From: Oehlia diaphana
Taxonomy: Eukaryota; Glomeromycota; Glomeromycetes; Glomerales; Glomeraceae
NCBI GenBank assembly: GCA_003833135.1
Contig: QZLH01000687.1
Span: 1-64,000, forward strand
Length of the DNA stretch: 64,000 nt
Direction: 5' to 3'
Made by a program: the position numbers and the translations under genes. Positions 23,466-33,779 of the stretch are shown here, one piece after another. How positions within the stretch are numbered: the first letter of the stretch is position 1; each line of letters opens with the position of its first letter. A model generated the notes under the pieces. The model did not search any database, had not been told where the DNA came from, and was given only the letters and a program-made list of their open reading frames with translations.

Positions 23466-23880
23466 CTTTACAGAAACTTACCATTTTTAATCAATATAGA
23501 ATCAATATCGTTAAGTTTATCTTAACGGTATCATTTTGATATCATTTTGATATCATTTCAATATCGATATGATATCAATATGATATCGAAATAAAGTATT
23601 ATCATTTCGATATTATATCGATATTAAATTAATATCGAAATGATATCAAAATGATAATTAAAATGATATCGAAATGATATCTTTAAATTAAACTTAAATA
23701 TGTTATTTCGATATCATTTCTATTATCATTTTAATATTATTTCAATATTAATTTAATATTAATATGATATCGAAATGATAATACTTTATTTCAATATCAT
23801 ATCAATATTATATCGATATTGAAATAATATCGAAATAATATTAAAATGATATCGCTTAAAAATTTAAAGTTTCTGTAAAG
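23466..23880. mobile_element. GATATC-rich foldback element
   Basis: The ends are exact inverted copies: CTTTACAGAAACTT at 23466-23479 and AAGTTTCTGTAAAG at 23867-23880. Inside, dozens of units such as ATTTCGATATCATTTTGATATC fill the arms. A 25-base block spanning ATAAAGTATTATCATTTCGA at about 23588 recurs reversed at about 23767. The 415 bp could fold almost end to end. No coding capacity. GATATC is itself self-complementary, so the arms can also pair locally. Confidence 0.8.
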
Positions 23881-24270
23881 TTCTTCATATTTTTTATTCT
23901 AATTTTACTGAATTTTCTAATTATATTATTGCTGATTATTCATTATTGAGAAATTAATATGTAAATTATATTGCTATAATTATAAATTTTGTTTTATATA
24001 TATATTATATGTGAATTTATAATTTTATATACTGAATATTGATTAAATATACTGAATTTGAATGCAAAATTTTAATTAAATTACTGCTAAAGTTTGGTTT
24101 CAAATATTTTCTGAGTGGCATCGAATGGCAAAAATTTTTAAAGTTAAAAACAGCATTCAAAATCTACTTTTTTTTCTTAAGTAAACTTGTAGAGCAAGCT
24201 AAGATATGCTTATTTTATAATTTTAATTTATAAAAAAATTTAGTTCACTCATATTATATCAAATCATGTG
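23881..24270. other. Spacer with an orphan family A arm
   Basis: AAGTAAACTTGTAGAGCA at about 24180 matches the arm of the elements at 7926-8138 and 26529-26752. The small open frame covering it (24039-24233) is not supported as a gene. Confidence 0.4.
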
Positions 24271-24850
24271 ATCATCATTAGAAGATAAATATAAAGTATT
24301 TTCAAAATTAAAAGAATTTTATGTTAACTTTGGATCATATGACTCTAATGGATTTTTTGCAATAATAAAAAATTTAGGGAATTCAACTGTTAATATAACA
24401 GAATGTTATATATTATAGATGATTATTGTGAAACTTTTAAAATTATCAGTTTTTAATTTAAACAATCAGGAATTCCAAGTTGATTTTATTAATAAGGAAT
24501 CTATTACATTACAAACCGATGAACCATATAATATTAAAACTTATTCTTTAAGTTCAGGAAATATTATTCTTACTAATACATATTTTCTATCAGTAGATTA
24601 TAAGCCCAGTAACATCATATTAACTCAATGGAAAGATAAGTCTATTGATGTCCAAATGATCAAATCAATTTATAACAAATCAAAGCAGAAAAGTATATCG
24701 TGTCTTAATATAATTTGCAAAGGTCGAAGTAGTGGTGATAAAATAGATTTATGTATTTGTGTTCTTTCTTCATCTTGCAAAAATTTAAAGATTGATAATA
24801 AGAAAGGTGAAGGTAAATATTCTTTAGACTTAATTGGATATATCACTTAA
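24271..24850 (+). pseudogene. Hypothetical protein frame with one in-frame stop
   Basis: An open frame of 143 codons runs from 24419 to 24850 and looks coding: balanced composition, few A/T-only codons, for example FNLNNQEFQVDFINKES and YKPSNIILTQWKDKSID. The same frame is open upstream for about 50 codons (YVNFGSYDSNGFFAIIKN) and is interrupted only by a TAG at 24416-24418. That suggests one longer protein broken by a stop, or a short intron I cannot place. No domain recognised. It sits alone among repeats, so it is probably a relic of a multi-copy fungal gene. Confidence 0.4.
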
Positions 24851-26030
24851 AGAAATTAAGTTTTTGAATTAGAAGAGATGGGTTAACCAATGATGAAATG
24901 AGAGAACTTATTTAATATCTAATTAAAACAAATTATTTTTATTCTATCAACTATAATTTATGGTAAGATTAATTTAATTTTCTTTCTATATTTTAATATT
25001 AATATTAACTTATTTTCTCTTGATTGGTTTATTTTTGTGTTTAACTATAAATGAAATGGGTGATATTCCATTTTTTTTGTCTGGAAGATTATTCATATTC
25101 ATCTTCTTTAATATTTATCTACTTTAAAATTATCTTTTTAAACCACATTCGATTAATTTTTACTTCAAGTTCTGTAATGTTCTTTAATTATATTAGTAAA
25201 TTCAAATATTTTGGGACATTATGTGATCAAAATGGCTTGGTTTTCACCATTGCCTTTAAATAAAGAACTTTTGTCTCCAAGTTCATGACTTTTTTAATGG
25301 AATCTACAAGAATAGTTTAAGACAACAAAAAATGTATTAGAAATTATAATGTTGGTTTCTTATTAATTCACTTATGAGATATATTATTTACATAGCTTGT
25401 TAATGTTCAAAGTGATTAAATCTGAAGCACTTTTTGAAGCAACTCTGAAGCATCTTCACCTTCTAAAGCAAATATAAAATTATTTTGTTACGCTATTATG
25501 CTAAGAAGTATTTATTCTATTATGAAGGTTAGAAAAATTAACATAATCTTTTAAAACTAATTATTAATAATTAACTGGAATGATACCAAAGCTATTGGAA
25601 GGTATAAGAGCATTAAAGTGTTTAAATGGTTAATTTCACGAATATATTATAGTTGGTTAAGTCACGTGATTTTAGAGTAGATATTTATAAGTATTTCAAT
25701 AGTAATTCATGATTTTTTCTTGATATTCATTCTCACAGATAATGTTTATTTAAAAAGATGTATAAAAATCTATTAATATTAGATAATAAATATAATAAAT
25801 CTATTAATATTAGAATAAAGTCTATCATTATTACTATTATTATATTATTACCCCACATATATATAAAATTACACAGGTTTTTTGTAATAAAAAACTTAAC
25901 CATTTGATATGACATTAATATATATTTTACATTTTATTACGTTTATTAATGCTATTAATTGGCCATAGAAATTAACTTAGTAATGTGTTCCAAATTTTTC
26001 TTTATGAAATTCAAAAAACAGTATATGAAA
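24851..26030. other. AT-rich spacer
   Basis: No gene is supported. A 21-bp unit (AATAAATCTATTAATATTAGA-like) is tandemly repeated at about 25765-25815. Other open frames are hydrophobic shadows. Confidence 0.4.
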
Positions 26031-26135
26031 TAAAGCTCTACACGAGCTAGCTTGCAAGTCAAAAGTACTTTAAAAATATATTAGCTTGTGAGCTAGCTTA
26101 CTTTTAGCTCACGAGCTGGTTCGTATAGAGCTTTA
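26031..26135. mobile_element. 105-bp mini inverted-repeat element
   Basis: Ends are TAAAGCTCTA and its exact reverse complement TAGAGCTTTA. Inner arms contain ACGAGCTAGCTTGC, GTGAGCTAGCTTAC and GCTCACGAGCTGG, so the element can fold in more than one way. No coding capacity. Confidence 0.65.
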
Positions 26136-26431
26136 ATATAAAACAATTGTGGCAGTATTTTTTAAAATATAGCTTCATAATAAAATATATGAAGAATTCT
26201 ACAATTATAAACCAATTTTTATATATCATAAAGTGAAAAGGTTATAAAAAAATAATTTAATTTAAATATTATTGTTGTGCCCCAAATCCCAATATGTCCC
26301 AAATTAACGATAATTATTAATAATTACTATATGTGAAAAGTAATGCTTTGAAAATTCTTAAGGCATTATAAAGATGGGCTGATAATTTAGGCCGATCATT
26401 GATTTGGGGCAATCGTCAACTTGAAACATAA

Positions 26432-26878
26432 CATTACAGTATCAGCACATCTGAAATGTGTGCCAGATTGATGGTACAGTGTGACGCAGTAATTTCATTT
26501 TTAATGTAAAGCTTTTAAATTTATATATTAGATGTATTTTCATCTATTTTACAAAATTCACTTATAAATGAAAGGAGGTTTTGGAAGTAGATTTTGGCTT
26601 TAGTATATAATAACTGATTTTATCGTCTTTGCCAATCATTTCCAAAATTGGATTTGTCAAAAAACAGTTTTTGTTAAATAACTTGAAAATGGCCTTCTAA
26701 ACCTCCTGTATATTCTCTAAGTAAATTTGCAGAGCGGACAAAAATACATCTAGTGTAGAAATTTAAAGGGTTTATTTTAAATAAAAAAATTTTCAGTTTA
26801 ATTTTTTTGGAAAAATTGCTGCGCCACACTGCGCCATCAACCTGGCACACATTTCAGACGTGCTACGGTATTACTGAA
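26432..26878. mobile_element. MITE with about 65-bp inverted arms, carrying a nested MITE
   Basis: The arms share CTGAAATGTGTGCCAG exactly (26451-26466; reversed at 26842-26857), then TTGATGG and CAGTGTG(A/G)CGCAG. They are clearly richer in G+C than their surroundings. The core is occupied by a second inverted-repeat element (26529-26752). No transposase. Confidence 0.75.
26529..26752. mobile_element. Family A inverted-repeat element, nested copy
   Basis: The left arm begins TAGATGTATTTT and includes ACAAAATTCACTTA and GGAGGTTT. The right arm read backwards begins TAGATGTATTTTTGTC and includes CTGCAAATTTACTTA and GGAGGTTT. The right arm matches the arms at 7926-8138. It lies wholly inside another MITE, so it inserted later. 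Confidence 0.6.
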
Positions 26879-26894
26879 GTTACCTAATGTACCA

Positions 26895-27350
26895 GGTTAG
26901 TGGCGCGACCGCAGCGCCAAAGCCACAATAATGTGATTTATTAATAAAAAAAAAATTGTGTCGTACCAATAAACAAATCCCCATATTTCTTTGCTTTTTT
27001 TATAAATTTTCAAAATTTCGAGTTTTTAATTAATAAAATATAATAATTAATAACATTAAAAATGTGAAAAATTAAATTTATTTATTAAAAAATATTTTAA
27101 TTATAAGATGTATATACCCTTATAATTGATAAAAATAAATGCTATCGCATATAAATGTGTAATATAAAATATAAGTATTATCGTGCTTCTGTAAAATAAA
27201 AAAAAAAGAATGAGAAAACATTGCTCGCTCGAACGAAAGTAGAGTGTGTGAGAAAAAAAGCAAAGAAATCCAGCGGATTTGTTTATCGGTGCGACACAAT
27301 TTTTCTCACGTGATTGAGGCTGCGGCGCTGCGGCCGCGCCACGTGCCACG
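26895..27350. mobile_element. GC-rich MITE directly upstream of the multi-copy-family gene
   Basis: Left arm: GTGGCGCGACCGCAGCGCC, later AAATTGTGTCGTACC, ATAAACAAATCC and TTTCTTTGCTTTTTT. The right arm read backwards has GTGGCGCGGCCGCAGCGCC, AAATTGTGTCGCACC, ATAAACAAATCC and TTTCTTTGCTTTTTT. Arms are about 100 bp. The minus-strand open frame at 27101-27349 is a shadow of the right arm. The right arm ends about 240 bp before the start codon of the next gene, so it may contribute promoter sequence. Confidence 0.75.
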
Positions 27351-27384
27351 CGTCTCTATTTAACGCGTCTCCTCATTCACCTCA

Positions 27385-27540
27385 ATTTATAAAAAGAGGA
27401 TAAGTTCGAGCAACATAACTTTTGCTACCTTACATTTTCATATCTACAATATCGCCACCATTCTTACATATACGTAATTTTTATACTGTAGAGTGGGCGA
27501 GTAATTTTTTTTATACTGTAGAGTGGCAGAGTAATTGATT
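27385..27540 (+). promoter_or_regulatory. Putative promoter and 5' leader with a duplicated 30-bp unit
   Basis: TTTATAAAAAGAGG at about 27387 is TATA-like and lies about 200 bp before the start codon at 27589. The unit TTTTTATACTGTAGAGTGG followed by CGAGTAATT or CAGAGTAATT is present twice in tandem (about 27478-27537). Function is inferred from position only. Confidence 0.4.
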
Positions 27541-27588
27541 AATACTCTATCTAGTCTCGAATCAAATTACTTTCTTCAACGTACGATT

Positions 27589-30240
27589 ATGTCAAAAGTT
27601 AAAACGCACAAATACTTCGACCGCGATTCCTCCAATTGGAATATATTAGACTTTTTGAATGCGTGCGACGTGGAGCCATTTGACAGCAAGATAGATGTTT
27701 ACCTAAAATCTCTTGAAATCATTTTTGATCAAGAGCTAGGCACCCGGAGGGAAAAGGCGCGAGCGCACCTTGACAATTATAGAACGGCAAGTAATAGTTT
27801 TCTTTTTTTGTGACATGACGAAGGCTTTCTGGGTCAACGTCAAAAGGCTTCTGGCTGAGTCACAAAACCGGTGCTAGGCACGTGGGCTTTCTGGGTTCCT
27901 GTGTTAAAGGTTTCTGGCTGACCTAGCATCGGTCCCATCGGGGCACGTGGGGCTTTCTGGGTTCCCTGTGTTAAAGGTTTCTGGCTGACCGGTGGGATAT
28001 ATGAAAATAGTTGAGATTTTTACTAATTCAGCAAGTTTGTTATTTTTTATATTTTAGGGAAGTGATCGCAATCTTGCAAAAAAATGGAATAAAGCGCGTA
28101 AATTGCGTAAATCAAATGGGACAACAATTAACATTAATAATTCCGTTTCTGCAATAAATGGAACAATACATGGCGGAATGGTCAATAGCAAAGCCTCCAT
28201 GTCTAAGAAAAGGGATCACGAGGTATTCACTTTTTTAGTTAATCAGAACCCAGAAATATATATACAAGGGTAGGGTACACAGATGCGTCGCCATCATAGT
28301 GAAATTAGACAGAGTAAAGTTTTGATTTGCGTACAATCTAAGAATTTTTCATCCATAGTTAGGTCATCAAGATTGCATATTTTTTATCGAAATTTTTATA
28401 AAAAATTAGTTTGCGTATTTTTAGCCTAAATTTGGCTAATCTTATATATTTACTGTACGTTAAGTCGTTAACCGCATTGTATTAATTGAAAGAAATTTCT
28501 AAGGGTTAAAAAGCGAAATTTTAGAAAAATAATAACTTAATGTCTGAAATTTTATTTGCGGATTTTTAATATCAGGTGTCAATTATGCGTACTATTCATA
28601 TAAAAAGTCTCTGCTACAGCTCATAGTAAAAAAAATTTTCGCCACCTGTCCCTTATATATATATTTCTGGGTCCTTATTTAATGCTAATGCCTTATGATA
28701 TAATGATTATTTGGCCTTTCGCTTCTATAGGACGAAATAGATAAATTTTTTCAAAGTCCCAATGATCAACAACCCAATCGGTTTAATAAGAAACTGCGAA
28801 AATCAGAGGCCACAGATGAATGTATATATGCACCGCAAATTAACGATGATGACGATGATGAAACAGATAAAGAAATGTGTGAAGCAAGCATGTTAGAGTT
28901 CGAACGTACATTTCAAGGAATGCGAAAGGAAAAAAAGTGGTTTTTGGAATCGGGGAAATGTGTTGAGGACGAGTTGTATGCTTTCGGAAAACAATGCCGA
29001 TTTGAACAGTATGTAAGGATATATTAAATTATTTTATTGCTATGAAATTTCTAATATATGATTTGCGTTTGTTTTCAGTTTGGCACATTCTTTCGTTATC
29101 GACCCCGATGACGAAACTTACTATCAAAACAAAGTGTTTACTTCCGAAGAACTCGAAGAGATTCGTGACACAGAATCAAAAGATCTTCCTAAGATGCCGA
29201 TCGAATTGTTGAAATATATCAGCTCTTTCCGAACGAAAACAACGGAAAAATTACGGATAATGCTTGATAAGCGACAGAACTGGAAAGGCAAAAACTTTGA
29301 CAGGACCAAACATTTTGATTTTGACTGGATAAAGCATAGCGTTCACAGTTTGTTATTAGAATTTGAGTCCGGCACATTAAAGCAAAATCACTTGGAAACG
29401 TGGTACAATATTCATATTTGGTCACTAATAGATAAATCCTTCAACGAGTTAATAGGGGTGGATGTTGCCAGAGGGTTGCTTCTGCGAAACGAAAAAATAA
29501 GCATAGAGTTATCCAAGGATTGGTCTCAACAACACGAAAAGCACTCGGAAGAAGAGGGGATTTAATCTTAAGAAAAGGAATGTACGAATACGGTGCATCT
29601 GAGGTTGGAAAGGACTACGAGGGAGACAATGGGACAAAGTTACTTAGAGAAAGGGGTCTTAAAAGTCCGAAGATGCTTAAGGACATGTTGGTAGATTTGG
29701 GCAATTATATAAAGTGGGAAAGAAATAAATTACGTCAATTGGAGCTAGTAAGCTTCATTCATGCTGGTAGTATGCTTTTAATCTGCCTATGATTTTAATA
29801 AATTTTGCCATAAATATTAACTATATTATTGTACAGGTCTTTTCATGATTTTATTACGTATTGATGCTCCTGCCGGCTATATTTGTAGAATAACGAGATC
29901 GGATACTCTACAGATACCAACCGATGTTGGATGTTTTGAAGAAGCTCTCAAATGTATGGTTTTGACTTGGAAAGCAAAGGTTAGTATGTCATCACATCAT
30001 TAGATTCTGTCAAATATCTAACTATCTCAAAAACTTTAGGCGATTGTCCGTAAAACAATTGGTGTTATTGAAGGAATTAATGACGATGATGATGAAAATG
30101 ATGTATTGGAGAATTTGCAAGAAGCTGGTGTCCGTAAGCGTAAGGATTGTATCATTATTCCTAACTGCGTTAGGACTCCACAAAAAAAACGGACAGTCCC
30201 GCAAACATCGCAAGTTCGAAAAAAGAAGGAAAAGGAGTAA
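27589..30240 (+). CDS. Multi-copy fungal family protein of unknown function, frameshifted
   Basis: Exons: 27589-27786, 28058-28222, 28731-29008, 29079-29766, 29837-29979, 30040-30240; about 557 codons once the shift is allowed for. I recognise the layout as a lineage-expanded mucoromycotan family without a known role (memory-based). Parts: Lys/Arg-rich N-terminal exons; an acidic run (INDDDDDETDKEM); a core with FVIDPDDETYYQNKVF; then RKALGRRGDLIL, MYEYGASEVGKDYEG and SPKMLKDMLVDLG; an FIHAG-LFMILLRIDAP strand pair; acidic and basic tail. GRRGD followed by EYGASEVG is weakly reminiscent of a PD-(D/E)XK nuclease core, a guess only. Intron 1 must use a GC donor. Exon 4 needs a shift from frame 1 to frame 0 between 29436 and 29565, best explained by one missing base in the GGG near 29473. 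Confidence 0.65.
27823..27992 (+). repeat. GC-rich about 65-bp tandem repeats inside intron 1
   Basis: GGCTTTCTGGGT occurs at 27823, 27885 and 27951. Each is followed about 22 bases later by AGGTTTCTGGCTGA or AGGCTTCTGGCTGA. Spacing is about 62 and 66 bp. The block is far richer in G+C than the rest of the window and is unlike normal introns here. Confidence 0.85.
28248..28672. mobile_element. MITE inserted in intron 2
   Basis: 23-bp terminal inverted repeats with one mismatch: ACCCAGAAATATATATA then C (left) or T (right) then AAGGG. The 425-bp element makes up most of intron 2 (28223-28730), which is far longer than the roughly 60-100-nt introns of the other genes. No coding capacity. Confidence 0.8.
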
Positions 30241-31960
30241 GCATTTACCTTTCCACGTCCAAGAATGGATTAATCGGAAAAAAGTATTCTTTCGTTTAAA
30301 TATTTTTTTTTTAACGTGATAAATTAATTGTCCATATGGGATGGGTAGCAAGTTAATATGCAAACCATTTGTATTCTACGCAAACATATTTTTTTTATAT
30401 TAATTTTCTAAGAAATTTTCAATACTTTTATCTCATTATGTTGCTAATTGAATTTTTTTAAAAAACTTTGTAAAAAAAAATTTTTTAGTAAATTACATAT
30501 TATATTGTATAAACAAATTGTAACTTGAATATGAAATGTACTACAATGTTTTTTTTTTGAGGTGATGCTAGGATAGCTTAATCCATTACATTATTAATTA
30601 AGTTTAAAAGAAATTTGAAACAGAACTTTAGGAATCAAGAAAATGATTGATGCACCATATATCCATTATAAGTATCTTGTGCAACCGTTTTAATAAAATA
30701 CGTTATTATAGCTTTATTTATATGCCAATGACAAAGCTGAATTTTACTTTTGGACGAGTGACATGTCTTTATTCTTTATCTGTTTATGATACATTTATTT
30801 CAGTTCTAATACCATCATCCCATTTTCCATTATGTACTAAAGTAAGCAAGCTAAGGAAAATCCAACTCCATCAACTTCAGTATATTTAACATATAATCCA
30901 AAGTCCAAATTATTGGTATTATGTATACTATTTGTATATAATATGTAAGATAACAAAAAGAATTATTTAACTTGTATATAGGTTATACAGTATATGTCAA
31001 TGATATTACATTTAGGAAGTAAGTACATTTGTAAATGTAGCTTACTACATCTATAGATTTCTTTTCACAAATTGTAGGCCTAAAAGTTTCCTTGATGTAA
31101 GGTAATGTGACTTCCCGCTATAGGATACCTTTGGAACATATGAAATGCACCTAAACACGAGTCAGCTGCAGAATAAAAGTAAAAATTATGCGAAAAAATT
31201 ATTGTAAAAAAAAATTGTTTAAAACTTTGGGATAAATATTATTTATTAAAATATTTTAGGTATTCAGAAAAAAATTACTAATGTTCGACGCCTAAATCAT
31301 ATATACGAATTAAAAACTCGCATTCATAGATGATTGTTTGAACAAAGTATCAGGTTGAAATCTTTTTTATATGATCAAAAAATAATTTGTCTACCAAGTA
31401 ATGTACATTGAAATGATCTCTTTCGCCAGATTATAAGTTGGAAAATATGTAAACTCAAACTACAGCTCTTGCCCTCGCTTATACAGTAAAAGGTGTCTTC
31501 AGTTTTTTGATTAGAATTTTGATTCATTAATTGTGTATCAAAGGTTCCAGTACTATTATTTCCAAACGATATATTATAATCACGAAATATTATACAAAAA
31601 AGAATATTTGCTATCTCAAAGATTTCTTCTTTTCGCTTGTGGGACAATCCATCAGAAATAGAATTCTCTTTATGTTATAAAGGATATTACAATTTGCGTT
31701 TCAAATTCTCTATTTGATATATAATAATCTATTTTAAGAGTTTTTTTTTTTTAAAAAAAAAAAAAGTTTGAAACTCTCTGATCGTCATAGTAAAGATTAA
31801 TCCTGTTTTAGGGTCATAGATCGGAGGGATCGGCCTAAAGTTATAAATATCTGAATTCAAAGTCAACTTTATATAAGTAACCCTAATTAATATAATAATT
31901 TTTTTGATTTTTTTTGATCGTTTAGGCTGTCCGATTAACATCCATCTCTATACTAATTAA
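30241..31960. other. Spacer, no supported gene
   Basis: AT-rich. Open frames at 30647-30889 (+) and 31375-31647 (-) have no recognised domain and no splice partners I can find. The second could be a relic. The 3' ends of the two flanking genes converge here. Confidence 0.4.
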
Positions 31961-33103
31961 TTAAAATTGACCCGAATACCATACCAATGAATCATCCACA
32001 CTATAAAAGTAATTAATTAGAGTAATATGATATTCGATTTTTCTATCAATAGATAAATGTGGATGAGAAAAAAAATTTCTGTTTTGTATTAACTTTCTAA
32101 ATAATCCGCCTAAAGTTCTATGTACAAATTCAATTATTATATTAGAAGCCAATTTACTGTTTGATCCTGCTTTAAGAGTCAAAGCACCTATATAAGCCTC
32201 AATAAGATCACTGTCACGTTTATCAATATATCCTAAAAAAAGGAAAGATAAAAAAAAGGGTTATTACTAAAAAAAATATACTTTATAAATTTAATATATA
32301 CTGTACCTGTAAGTCCAGCCTGAGTACTTAATCCAAGAAATCTGGCAAGAAATGCAAGTGTAATGTTTGACTTTAAACAAGAACATATAGAATCAAGATC
32401 ATCAGAAGTTAAGTAATAACTTAAAGAAAATTTATAAACATAATTCATAATTTCTGTATTTAATGATGCATCTCCTAACCATGATAATAAAGAATTATTT
32501 TCTTCGATATTATTTGTTGGATTAAAAGTAGGTAAATCTTGGTAAAGCTTTTGTTGTTTTCTTCGTAATGGGCTTAATTTATAATATTTGATCCATCCAA
32601 ATTTAATCCCTATTGGATCTTTAAATTTTTCTTCAAAATTACTATATATTTTTGGTGTTAAAACATTTGATAATAATTGTCTATCTTCCAATGATATTAA
32701 GGATGAAGGATGTGGAAAATAACTTGTTTTCATTAAAGTTTGTGGGTATTCGATTAAAGGATGTGTAAATTGTGATTCATACTAAAAAAATATTATGAAT
32801 AAAGTATATATTATATTATATTGATTATATTCAAAGATAAATAAATATATTATTTAAAAAAATTACCATGGAACCAAATATTGTATAACCAAAAATATAT
32901 CCAACTTGCCAAACATATTGATTAACAGCTTTCCTTGCAGTAGAAATATCAATAAATGTTATTTTAAAATAACACCCATTTAAACCAGTTTTTTTTTCAC
33001 AGTTTACAATATCTGTAAAATGAGAAAACTCAGTAGATACCATATCTTCAGTAGTTTCCTGTGTAAACCCTCCAATATAAGCAGAGCACGATGGTGGTGA
33101 CAT
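31961..33103 (-). CDS. RRM plus RNase III-like domain protein
   Basis: Three exons, 33103-32867, 32781-32307 and 32232-31961, give 327 residues. Residues about 5-65 fit an RNA-recognition motif: RNP2-like SAYIGGF, helix ETTEDMVSTEF, degenerate RNP1 GCYFKITFI, then DISTARKAVNQ. From about residue 165 it fits an RNase III fold: LLSWLGDASLNTEIMNYVY (family LEFLGDAVL), LKSNITLAFLARFLGL, then SDLIEAYIGALTLKAG (family DxFEALIGA). The Asp of LGD and the Asp and Glu of SDLIEA are present, but the Glu of LEFLGD is Ser. No dsRNA-binding domain follows. The lost Glu suggests reduced or no cleavage, as in mitochondrial ribosomal RNase III-like proteins (mL44, mL57). The role is unknown; RNA processing, RNA interference or a structural RNA-binding role are possible. 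It lies 3' to 3' with the preceding gene. Confidence 0.7.
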
Positions 33104-33779
33104 GATAGGTTAAAAAGAAAAGTAAAAATGAAGAAAAAATAAATTTCTAAAAAATGGAATATAGAAATGGTAAATAATCCCAAATGATCCAAAATTGATA
33201 CTTGAATTGATACTTGATTTCACAGTAGAGATGAAAATTCTATCTCTGATCTTTTATGAGCAATAACTTAATATGATTTTTTTTTGTGATCGCGTAACTC
33301 CTGATCTAAAATTCTATATAATAATATCGTGACATTCCTCTAAGTTACACAATTATCGCAATCACCTTATATTTATTTAATTTTTACTATATAGTCTAAT
33401 ATATATAAGTCTTTAAGAAAAAAAACCCAAAAAATTGCATATCTCAATTACTCAATCCCATTCATATGAATTTTATATTGAGATTAGATTATGTAAGTCT
33501 ATATTATAACTTTTTTTATACGAATAAAAATGAAAAAAGAATTTATTGTTGTATCCTCATTTTTTGAAATCTCGAAAACTTCTGTAGAATATTAAAATAA
33601 GTATTACATAAATAAATTACTAAATTAATTAAGTCTGCTAAAAATTATAATACAAAATCATAGATAAATTTATTGTATACTAGTTAGTATACTAAGTATT
33701 TTAATGAATAATTCTATACATATTTCTACCAAGAAATCATTTTCTGGAAATTAAAAATTAAAAAATATATAATAAATTC
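33104..33779. other. Spacer between two minus-strand genes
   Basis: AT-rich. It holds the promoter of the RRM-RNase III gene and the 3' end of the phosphoesterase gene. No gene seen. Confidence 0.5.

Noticed and set aside
23500..23870. CRISPR-like array from regularly recurring GATATC units
   Set aside because: Units are degenerate, self-complementary and lack unique spacers; this is a eukaryotic foldback element.
27101..27349. Minus-strand frame starting MARGAAAAPQPQ
   Set aside because: Lies in the GC-rich arm of a MITE and is its shadow.
27823..27992. CRISPR or structured RNA gene from the GC-rich repeat block
   Set aside because: Only three imperfect units inside a spliced intron of a fungal gene.
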